Shown piece after piece: positions 7,359 to 13,964 of a DNA stretch of 45,461 nt (position 1 is the stretch's first letter; every line of letters begins with the position of its first letter). The notes beneath the pieces were generated by a model that ran no database searches, was not told where the DNA came from, and saw nothing but the letters and a program-made list of their open reading frames with translations. The DNA comes from Phycisphaerales bacterium UBA6054 (lineage in GTDB: Bacteria; Planctomycetota; Phycisphaerae; Phycisphaerales; UBA1924). Where the stretch lies: positions 1 to 45,461 of the forward strand of contig DIYM01000099.1 in assembly GCA_002429045.1 (NCBI GenBank), in the 5' to 3' direction. The position numbers and the translations under genes were made by a program.

Positions 7359-8180
7359 ATGCGAGCGGCAGTCCAAACCGAAGGCGATTACATCGGCGCG
7401 AAAGCCGCCGCCGAGTTGGTCGTCAAGACCCACGAGGCGCTCGCGGGCTTCCTGGCACACGGGCAGACCCTGGCGCAGATCGATGCGTTCGTTGCTCAAA
7501 CGCTCGATTCGTTCGGAGCCAAGAGCTGCTTCTACCGCTACAACCCCGGGCGGATGCCGCCGTTTCCCTCGCAGGCATGCCTGAGCGTGAACGGCTGTGT
7601 GGTCCACGGCACCGCGGGTTACCTGACCAGACCGCTCGAAGCCGGAGACCTGCTCAAGATCGATATCGGGGTGAAATACCGCGGCTGGATCGGCGACGCG
7701 GCTTGGACGTATTCCTTTGGTCCCCCCACCGACGAGATCCGGCGTTTGATGGAGTCGGGCAAGGAATCGCTGCGCAAGGGCGTGGCCGAGCTCCGCGCCG
7801 GGCATCCGTTCCTGAACTGGGCCAAGACCGTCCAGCGGGTCGTCGAGGACGAGTACGGCTTTCACCTCATCCGTGGGCTCGGCGGGCACGGGTACGGCCG
7901 CTCGCTGCACGCGCCACCTTGGATCTCCAACGTGGTCCCCACATACCCCGGCGAGTGGCCCGACGCGAAGCTCGAATGCCAACCGGGCATGCTGGTGGCG
8001 GTCGAGCCGATGATCGCGATCGGGACCGGTGACACCCGCCAGGGCAAAAAGCAGTGGCCCATCTTCGTGGCCGATGACTCGATGTCGGTCCACTACGAGC
8101 ACGATGTGCTGATCACCGAAAACGGCCCCGAGGTGCTGACCTCGGGGCTTGAACAACTCAAGGACGTGATCACACGATGA
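7359..8180 (+). CDS. map: Type I methionine aminopeptidase
   Basis: This 273-residue enzyme removes the initiator methionine from nascent proteins. The metal ligands of the M24 fold can be placed: Asp in LKIDIGV, Asp in GWIGDAAWTYSFG, His in GGHGYGRSLH, Glu in AVEPMI and Glu in YEHDVLI. The substrate-loop strand ACLSVNGCVVHG is also present. After the second histidine the usual Glu is replaced by Ala (LHAPP), and a short insertion precedes the AVEPM strand. Both changes are tolerated in the family because neither residue is a metal ligand. The stop overlaps the trpA start by four bases. The aminopeptidase is divergent from the lipid kinase. Confidence 0.92.
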   Translation: MRAAVQTEGDYIGAKAAAELVVKTHEALAGFLAHGQTLAQIDAFVAQTLDSFGAKSCFYRYNPGRMPPFPSQACLSVNGCVVHGTAGYLTRPLEAGDLLKIDIGVKYRGWIGDAAWTYSFGPPTDEIRRLMESGKESLRKGVAELRAGHPFLNWAKTVQRVVEDEYGFHLIRGLGGHGYGRSLHAPPWISNVVPTYPGEWPDAKLECQPGMLVAVEPMIAIGTGDTRQGKKQWPIFVADDSMSVHYEHDVLITENGPEVLTSGLEQLKDVITR

Positions 8181-8992
8181 GTGAAGTGAACCGGATCGAC
8201 GCGGCGTTCGCACAGCTGAAAGAGTCCGGCCGCGGCGGGCTGATGCCGTTCGTGTGCGCCGGGGCCCCCACCGCCGACGCGCTGACCGAGGTGCTCCCGG
8301 CGCTGTCCGAGGCGGGCGCGACCGTCATCGAGGTCGGCATCCCGTTCTCTGACCCGATCGCGGACGGGCCGGTGATCGCGGCCGCGATGCATGAAGCGAT
8401 CCAGCGTGGCATCACGCCGACCAATGTTTTCGAGCAGGTCCGCTCGGTCCGCGAGCGGGTCGAATCCGGTATCGTCGCGATGGTCTCGGTCAGCCTCGTC
8501 CACGGGATGGGCGGGGCCGATGTGTTCTGTCAGAAGGCCGCCGAGGCCGGGTTCGACGGCTGCATCTTCCCGGACGCGCCGCTGGAAGAGTCCGAGCAAC
8601 TCTCCCGGGCGTGCGCCGAGCACCGCCTGACATGCTCGCTGCTGATCGCGCCCACCACTCCTGCGGAACGCGCAGAGCAGATCGCGCACCGCTGCACGGG
8701 CTTTGTCTATCTCATCGCCCGCGCTGGGATCACCGGCGAACGCGAACAAGCGCCCGAGATCGAATCCCGCGTCAGATCACTCCGCGGCGCCACGAAGCTG
8801 CCGATCGCCTGCGGGTTCGGGATTTCGACGCCCGAACACGTAGCCGCCGTCGTCGAGCATGCCGACGCGGCGATCGTTGGAACCGCCCTGGTACGCCGGC
8901 TTCAAACCGCCCACGACCAAGGCTCGTCGCTGCGGGCAGAAGCCGCCGGGTTCGCGGCCGAACTGTCCGTCGGGCTCGTTTCGATGCCTTGA
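8177..8992 (+). CDS. trpA: Tryptophan synthase alpha subunit
   Basis: This 271-residue TIM-barrel enzyme cleaves indole-3-glycerol phosphate to indole and glyceraldehyde-3-phosphate, passing indole to TrpB. The family signatures are present: LMPFVCAGAPTADALTEVLP near the N-terminus, EVGIPFSDPIADGPVIAAA carrying the catalytic Glu and Asp-containing loop, FIFPDAPLEE in the variant CIFPDAPLEE, YLIARAGITGER, and the phosphate-binding GFGISTPEHV. No other trp gene is in the window; trpA is instead coupled to map by a 4-bp ATGA overlap. This displaced arrangement is unusual compared with the classic trp operon. Confidence 0.95.
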   Translation: MSEVNRIDAAFAQLKESGRGGLMPFVCAGAPTADALTEVLPALSEAGATVIEVGIPFSDPIADGPVIAAAMHEAIQRGITPTNVFEQVRSVRERVESGIVAMVSVSLVHGMGGADVFCQKAAEAGFDGCIFPDAPLEESEQLSRACAEHRLTCSLLIAPTTPAERAEQIAHRCTGFVYLIARAGITGEREQAPEIESRVRSLRGATKLPIACGFGISTPEHVAAVVEHADAAIVGTALVRRLQTAHDQGSSLRAEAAGFAAELSVGLVSMP

Positions 8993-9037
8993 GCGCCTCG
9001 GGACGCTCCGACCCACAACGCATACGATGACCGCACC

Positions 9038-9110
9038 GGCCCCGTAGCTCAGCGGTCAGAGCAAGCGACTCATAATCGTAAGGTCCTCGGTTCGAATCCG
9101 AGCGGGGCTA
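9038..9110 (+). tRNA. tRNA with CAU anticodon, most likely tRNA-Ile2 (lysidine type)
   Basis: The 73-base sequence folds as a cloverleaf: acceptor GGCCCCG/CGGGGCT with a G-U at the end pair, D stem GCTC/GAGC, anticodon loop CTCATAA giving CAT, T arm CTCGG-TTCGAAT-CCGAG, discriminator A, and no encoded CCA. The anticodon stem has one mismatch and one wobble. CAU is read by Met tRNAs and by tRNA-Ile2 after TilS converts C34 to lysidine. The acceptor GGCCCC, the short 8-base D loop and the stretch GCGACTCATAATCG match bacterial tRNA-Ile2 as recalled from E. coli much better than elongator tRNA-Met. A different CAU tRNA at 32543-32616 has the Met-like features. Confidence 0.85.
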
Positions 9111-9280
9111 TTCCGGCGTTGCTACATCAGAGCGCAGGCAGGTGCCTCGTAGTACGCCGCGGGCGAGCCCGGCATCGGCTCCAAGCGGTACCCCGCAACC
9201 GGCTCCCTGAGATCCCCGGCGAGAAACACCGAGTGTCTCGATGCAAACCCGGGCAAGAACCACGAAATCGGCGCTTGCCA
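9111..9280. other. Gene-free stretch upstream of the iron-type operon
   Basis: Between the tRNA and the palindromic operator no reading frame with convincing content was found. Together with the promoter and leader to 9402 it makes about 290 bases without a gene. No T-rich terminator is visible directly after the tRNA. Confidence 0.5.
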
Positions 9281-9310
9281 TTGAGACTCAGTCTCAACGG
9301 CTGCTACAGT
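9281..9310 (+). promoter_or_regulatory. Promoter overlapped by a perfect 17-bp palindrome (Fur-type operator candidate)
   Basis: TTGAGACTCAGTCTCAA (9281-9297) is a perfect 8-1-8 inverted repeat. Its left end supplies a -35-like TTGAGA, and 18 bases later lies TACAGT (9305-9310) as a -10-like box. A repressor bound to the palindrome would cover the -35 region. The symmetry and the TGAGA...TCTCA ends recall Fur-family sites. The downstream genes encode an iron-type ABC importer, which fits metal-dependent control. The regulator identity is inferred. Confidence 0.6.
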
Positions 9311-9402
9311 AACCAGCCATAGAGTGTGCCTTTAGTCCTGTGAAACCACAATCTGTCCGGCTCTCCACGACATCGCCGGACCGGAACCGAGAACACCCGC
9401 CA

Positions 9403-10353
9403 ATGACGAAACGATTCACCCGGGATCGCCGTCTCGACCTCACGCTCGTGGCCGTGGGCTGCGTGGCCTTCGCTCTGCTCGGCGCTCTGAGCGTGCCGGG
9501 CTGTGTCGAATCGAGTTCGTCCAGCACACAGAGCGAGCCGCGAGCCGAGCGGGGGGCCGTTGCGGGCCCGCGCATCGTCGCGTTGCTGCCGTTCGCCGCC
9601 GATCAACTGCTCGCGATGGGCGTCACCCCGCTGGCGGTACCCCAGTTGGCCGGTGACGTGCCCCCCGCCTGGGCGGGGCTGCCCACAGTGACCGTTGATC
9701 ACTCCGCCGGCCCGAACGTGGAACAGCTGATCTCCCATAGCCCCGATGTGGTCATCACCAGCAGCGTCTACGCCCAGTTCGTGCGAGGCATCGAGACGGG
9801 CACCGGCTCCGAAGTGGTCATCATCGACATCGATTCGATCGGGGATGTCCTCGAGAGCATCGAGCGTCTGGGTGAGATCGCGGGTGTCCCGGACCGCGCC
9901 GGATCACTGGCAGAGCGTGTCCGGAGAGACCTGGGGTCCGCCTGGGAATCCGAGCCCGACATCGACGTTCTCGCGATCTTCGGCACGCCGCACGCGTTCT
10001 ATGCATTTCTCCCGGACAGCTATCTCGGCGACCTGGTCGAACACTCCGGGGGCCGCTTCATCACGGACGGCATGGTCGAGCACAGCGTGTTCCGCGGCCT
10101 CGCTCCGCTGAGCATGGAAGTGGTGATCGATCGCGATCCGGATCAACTCCTCGTGCTGTTCCATGGCCCGCAGGAGTCCGCGCAGGCGATGCTCGATCGG
10201 GACCCGCTCTGGTCGGAGCTCTCCGCCGTAAAGAACGGCGACGTCACGTTCCTTCAGGACGACCTCTACGCCATGCGTCCCGGCTCGGAACTCGGACGAG
10301 CAATCGCGGATATCCGCGGGATCATGCAGCGGGCCAGAGCCAGCAAACCTTGA
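9403..10353 (+). CDS. ABC importer substrate-binding lipoprotein (siderophore/heme/cobalamin type)
   Basis: This 316-residue protein starts with a basic n-region and hydrophobic core (LTLVAVGCVAFALLGALSV) ending in a lipobox-like VPGC, followed by a Ser-rich linker, so it is probably lipid-anchored. The mature part has the helical-backbone binding-protein pattern: PRIVALLPFAADQLLAMGV, then SHSPDVVITSS, and a second lobe with HSGGRFITDG and DPDQLLVL. It would bind a metal chelate and deliver it to the permease encoded next. The ATG at 9403 gives a proper signal sequence; an in-frame ATG at 9340 would add 21 residues before it. The stop overlaps the permease start (TTGA). Iron or siderophore is favoured over cobalamin by the operator upstream. 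Confidence 0.85.
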   Translation: MTKRFTRDRRLDLTLVAVGCVAFALLGALSVPGCVESSSSSTQSEPRAERGAVAGPRIVALLPFAADQLLAMGVTPLAVPQLAGDVPPAWAGLPTVTVDHSAGPNVEQLISHSPDVVITSSVYAQFVRGIETGTGSEVVIIDIDSIGDVLESIERLGEIAGVPDRAGSLAERVRRDLGSAWESEPDIDVLAIFGTPHAFYAFLPDSYLGDLVEHSGGRFITDGMVEHSVFRGLAPLSMEVVIDRDPDQLLVLFHGPQESAQAMLDRDPLWSELSAVKNGDVTFLQDDLYAMRPGSELGRAIADIRGIMQRARASKP

Positions 10354-11387
10354 CCACGATCCCGACCCAACCGATCGCCGCGGAGGCACCCAATAGGCCC
10401 GGCGCCGCCCGGCTCCGGCTGGGCGTTGCCGCCGTCACGCTCGGAATCGGACTGGGTCTGATCGCCTCTCTTGCGTTCGGCGCCGTCGACGTATCGATCG
10501 GCGAGGTGCTCGGTGCCATCCGAGGGACCGCGCCCGAATCGACCACACGCATCGTGGTCGAATCCCGATTGCCCCGGGCGCTGTGCGCGGTGCTGGCCGG
10601 TTGTAATCTTGCCGTCGCCGGCGTGCTGCTCCAGAGCGTGACGAGGAATCCGCTCGCCGACCCAGGGCTGATCGGGATCACGGCGGGCGCCGGAATGGCG
10701 GCGACGATCGTTCTGACCGTGCGTCCCGACGCGGCCTACCTCTTGCCCATCGCCGCCTTTGTCGGTGCGATGGTGTCCGCCGTGTTCGTGTACGCGGTGT
10801 CGTGGCGTCCGGGAGGCGGCGCATCCCCAGTCCGCATGATCCTCGCCGGGGTGGCGGTCAACGCCATCCTTGGGGCGGTCATCGGCCTGCTCATCACGGC
10901 GTTCGCGGACCGCATCCCGGCCGTCATGTTCTGGACAACCGGCTCGTTCAACGGCAGGGGCTGGACCCACTTCAGACTGATGCTCCCCTACTCGGTCGTC
11001 GGGATGCTGCTGGCGATCGGGCTCCGGCGCCACATGCGTGTCCTGGAACTTGGCGACGATGCGGCGGCAACGATGGGGGTCCGCGTCGAACGCACCCGGA
11101 TGATCGCGTTCGCCGCGGCGTCGCTGCTGGCGGGATCCGCGGCCAGCATCGCCGGGCTCGTGGGTTTCATCGGGCTCGTCGTCCCCCACCTCGTCCGGCT
11201 TGTCCTCGGCTCGAACAGGCACGTGCTCGCGGTCTCCGCGTTCGCGGGGGCAGCGGTCCTGCTCTGGTCGGATCTGATCGCTCGAACGGTGCTCGCGCCC
11301 AGCGAACTCCCGGTCGGCGTTGTCACCGGGATGATCGGAGGGCCGTACTTCATCTTCCTGCTCTACAGATCGGGCTGGCTGCGATGA
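10350..11387 (+). CDS. FecCD-family ABC transporter permease
   Basis: This 345-residue polytopic inner-membrane protein has hydrophobic segments throughout. It shows FecCD/BtuC family stretches such as SRLPRALCAVLAGCNLAVAG (here ESRLPRALCAVLAG), LLQSVTRNPLADPGLIGITA, MILAGVAVNAILGA and the C-terminal FIGLVVPHLVRLVLGSNRHV, where the 'vpHl.R...G.dhr' loop contacts the ATPase. It forms the channel for iron-chelate or vitamin B12 uptake. The start is TTG, overlapping the upstream stop, and the stop overlaps the ATPase start (ATGA). The three genes are therefore a tightly coupled operon. Confidence 0.92.
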   Translation: MTTIPTQPIAAEAPNRPGAARLRLGVAAVTLGIGLGLIASLAFGAVDVSIGEVLGAIRGTAPESTTRIVVESRLPRALCAVLAGCNLAVAGVLLQSVTRNPLADPGLIGITAGAGMAATIVLTVRPDAAYLLPIAAFVGAMVSAVFVYAVSWRPGGGASPVRMILAGVAVNAILGAVIGLLITAFADRIPAVMFWTTGSFNGRGWTHFRLMLPYSVVGMLLAIGLRRHMRVLELGDDAAATMGVRVERTRMIAFAAASLLAGSAASIAGLVGFIGLVVPHLVRLVLGSNRHVLAVSAFAGAAVLLWSDLIARTVLAPSELPVGVVTGMIGGPYFIFLLYRSGWLR

Positions 11388-12253
11388 CGCTTGCGTGTTC
11401 ACAACTCCGGGTGAACCTCGGACGCACCGAGATCCTGCACGGGGTTGATCTGTCTATCGCGGACGGAGAGATGGTCGCGATCGTCGGCCCGAACGGATCG
11501 GGGAAATCCACACTGATCCGAACGCTCGCCGGGCTGATACGCCCGGCGCACGGGCGTGTGCTGATCGACGGGGCCCGCGTCGATCGGCTCCGCCCGCGTG
11601 ATCGTGCGGAAAGCCTCGGCCTGCTCACGCAGTCGGCCGGAATCCCGGGACTGACAACGGTGGTCGAACACGTCGGGCTCGGACGCCACCACAAGCGACG
11701 CTTGTTCGGGAGTTGGAAACCCGAGGACAGCCGATCCACGAAGGCAGCGATGGAGCAGTGCGAGATCGGGCATCTCGCCGACCGAAGCATGGAGGACCTC
11801 TCCGGAGGCGAGCGCCAGCGCGTTCGCCTCGCCACACTGCTGGCCCAAGACCCAAGGGCACTCCTGCTCGATGAACCGCTCACCGGGCTCGATATCGAGC
11901 ACCAACTCGGCCTGCTGCATCTGCTCCAAACACTCAACAGAGACCACGCCCGTTCGGTTGTCTGTGTGCTTCACGACCTGGACCTCGCGTTGAGGTTCTT
12001 CGGGCGGGTGATCATCATCGCGGGAGGACGCATCGCCGCGGACGGCCACCCCAGCGATGTGCTGTGCCCGAGGATCTTTGCGGACGTCTTCAAGGTAGAC
12101 GGCCGGGTAGGCCGCGAAGTCGGTGGCGAGCCGGTCATCCTCTGCCGTCAATGCCCACCGAACAGTCCCCCGAGCCCCGCCGGGGTCCCGCCCGAGATCG
12201 TGATCCACGCCGACCGGATCGCCCCGGTGCGTCGAAAGGGCGCGCAGGTCTAG
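11384..12253 (+). CDS. ABC transporter ATP-binding protein, FecE/BtuD type
   Basis: This 289-residue ATPase has a Walker A at GPNGSGKST, signature motif LSGGERQRVRLA, Walker B ALLLDEPLTGLD and switch histidine in VLHDLDLALRF. It powers the importer formed with the two preceding genes. The C-terminal 40 residues after the ATPase core (from about CRQCPPNSPPSPAGVPPE) are proline-rich and not part of the usual fold. The ATG overlaps the permease stop by four bases. The gene ends 45 bases before the stop of the convergent nuclease gene. Confidence 0.93.
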   Translation: MTLACSQLRVNLGRTEILHGVDLSIADGEMVAIVGPNGSGKSTLIRTLAGLIRPAHGRVLIDGARVDRLRPRDRAESLGLLTQSAGIPGLTTVVEHVGLGRHHKRRLFGSWKPEDSRSTKAAMEQCEIGHLADRSMEDLSGGERQRVRLATLLAQDPRALLLDEPLTGLDIEHQLGLLHLLQTLNRDHARSVVCVLHDLDLALRFFGRVIIIAGGRIAADGHPSDVLCPRIFADVFKVDGRVGREVGGEPVILCRQCPPNSPPSPAGVPPEIVIHADRIAPVRRKGAQV

Positions 12254-12298
12254 GACGAACCATCGGCCAGCCAGGCGCGACGACCAGGCCCGCCTGGT

Positions 12299-13849
12299 TC
12301 AGGGGCACCCCTGCGCGAAAGCGTCGAGATACGCCGCGACGTCGAAAAAGTTGAGGACGCCCAGCGGCGCCGCGAGGTCCGCGCGCCCGTCCAGCGAGTT
12401 GAACCACCCGATGAAGGTGCTGATGTCGAAGAAGTTGAGCTCACCGATCGGGGCGTCGGTGTCGGCCGAGCTGCAACCCTCGAGCGTGTATCGGACAACA
12501 ACCTCCGCCGCCGGGGCCGCGGGGTCATCCGAGAGGACCAGGACGCTGGCTTCATTCATGCCCGGCACCGACCCGGGGGACGGCAAGACCGAAACGGTGT
12601 GGCGAGCGGCGCCCGCCGTAGCTTCGAGGATGAACGCGCCGCTCGGAACCCCGACATCATCCGCCGACGCACTGAAGGCGTACCTCAGCGGGGCGATCCC
12701 GCCGTCTCCCCAGACGACGGTGTCTCCGGCGTTGCGGATCTCGAACAAGCCCAGCGACTCTTCACCAACCGGGATCACGCCGAGGTCCACCACGGTCCGA
12801 TCGAGCCCGAGACGGGGGGGCATGTCCAGATCGAGAAAGACGGGGATGTGCCCGTCCGGGTCGGCCATGTCCCGGATGGCCTGGGCGATGACCGGACCCA
12901 CCATCTCGTTGCCGGCGACACGCAGCGGCGCGTTGAACCGCGTGCCGTCATTTCCCCACGCCCGGTACGAATGGTTGGGATCATCGAAGCGGCTGAGATC
13001 CCACGGGACCTCGGCCCGACCGTCGTAATCCATCCCGAAACCGTCGAGCAGCGACGGCGAGAGCAAGACCTGGTCGTACCGGTCGTCCATGCCCGCCTGG
13101 GATGTCGGGTCCTGGGTGTGGATCATGCGATAGGACACGTTGTTCTTCCAGGTCGCCACACGCCCGATCGGGTCGCGCAGGAGCCCCGTATTCGGGACCA
13201 CGCCGTTGATGATCCGGTACGCCTCATCCGTGCCCGACGGGATGTTCAGATCCGCTCCGAGAATCACCGCCCGCCCATCGGGCAGCGTGGCGATGTGGTC
13301 GGCGATCACCCGGGCCTCGACGGCACGCCTGGCGCCGTCCGAAGCCGTCGGTCCAGCCTTGAAGTGCTGCGGGAACACAGAGATGATCGAAGCATCCTCC
13401 GGGTACCCGACGGGACGAAAATCGTACCGCACGACGTTCCGCGGATGGTTCGGCGCACCACTCCCCGCGGACACCAACTCGAAGCCATCGAGCCCGAGTT
13501 TCGAAGTCCGGTAGACCAGCGCGTTGTTGAGCGAACCCGAGAGCAGCACAGGGGCTGCACGCCAATCCCCGGGCGATCCGGGCGCGTTGTTGATCGCCGC
13601 GACGAAGGCGCTCACCGCGTTGCGGGAGGTCATCTCCTGCAAACAGATCAGATCGGGGTCCATCGACCGCCCGTCCCACTGGCCGTAGAGGACGGTTCCG
13701 ATCTCCGTCGCGCGGTCACCCGCGTAGAAGGTGATGTTCCAGGTTGCGACCCGGAGCCCGTCGGCACCGGCCGCGAGGCCGCAGGCCACCGCGCAGATGA
13801 ACACACCCAGCGACGAAGCACCAAATCCCCCCCAACGCACACGCTTCAT
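12299..13849 (-). CDS. Secreted endonuclease/exonuclease/phosphatase-family protein with GC-type dockerin tail
   Basis: The 516-residue protein begins with a signal peptide (KR pair, then GVFICAVACGLAAGA). The EEP fold follows: LRVATWNITFYAGD at the start, DLICLQEM carrying the metal Glu, VILGADLNIPSG, DRYDQVLLS, and a closing GHIPVFLDLD in place of the usual 'SDHxPV'. From about residue 345 comes a beta-rich region with LGVIPVGEESLGLFEIRNAG, resembling immunoglobulin-like anchor domains. The last ~57 residues hold two LNFFD repeats and finish in Gly-Cys-Pro, the planctomycete GC-type dockerin. It likely cleaves DNA, RNA or other phosphoesters outside the cell. The ATG at 13849 gives the signal peptide; upstream frame content is low-complexity. 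Confidence 0.85.
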   Translation of the reverse strand: MKRVRWGGFGASSLGVFICAVACGLAAGADGLRVATWNITFYAGDRATEIGTVLYGQWDGRSMDPDLICLQEMTSRNAVSAFVAAINNAPGSPGDWRAAPVLLSGSLNNALVYRTSKLGLDGFELVSAGSGAPNHPRNVVRYDFRPVGYPEDASIISVFPQHFKAGPTASDGARRAVEARVIADHIATLPDGRAVILGADLNIPSGTDEAYRIINGVVPNTGLLRDPIGRVATWKNNVSYRMIHTQDPTSQAGMDDRYDQVLLSPSLLDGFGMDYDGRAEVPWDLSRFDDPNHSYRAWGNDGTRFNAPLRVAGNEMVGPVIAQAIRDMADPDGHIPVFLDLDMPPRLGLDRTVVDLGVIPVGEESLGLFEIRNAGDTVVWGDGGIAPLRYAFSASADDVGVPSGAFILEATAGAARHTVSVLPSPGSVPGMNEASVLVLSDDPAAPAAEVVVRYTLEGCSSADTDAPIGELNFFDISTFIGWFNSLDGRADLAAPLGVLNFFDVAAYLDAFAQGCP

Positions 13850-13906
13850 GCCGGCCACACTCCGATCCGGCCCGCCAGACGCAGACCGATCAATGCTTGA
13901 AAGAAG

Positions 13907-13936
13907 GCCCCGCGTCGCGTTCAGGCGACGCGGGGC
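13907..13936 (-). terminator. Intrinsic-type terminator after the lamin-tail protein gene
   Basis: A perfect 12-bp GC stem (GCCCCGCGTCGC/GCGACGCGGGGC) with a 6-base loop lies 28 bases beyond the stop of the leftward lamin-tail gene. On that strand it is followed by CTTCTTTCAAG, a modest pyrimidine tail. It separates this gene from the nuclease gene downstream. Confidence 0.65.
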
Positions 13937-13964
13937 TCGTGTATCAGAACTCACACGGCGTCGA

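Noticed and set aside
9038..9110. tRNA as the phage attachment site
   Set aside because: The phage-like block ends near 6143, with three host genes between it and this tRNA, and no repeat of the tRNA 3' end was noticed near the block.
9340..9402. Upstream ATG for the substrate-binding lipoprotein
   Set aside because: It would place 21 polar residues before the signal sequence. The ATG at 9403 gives a normal lipoprotein N-terminus.
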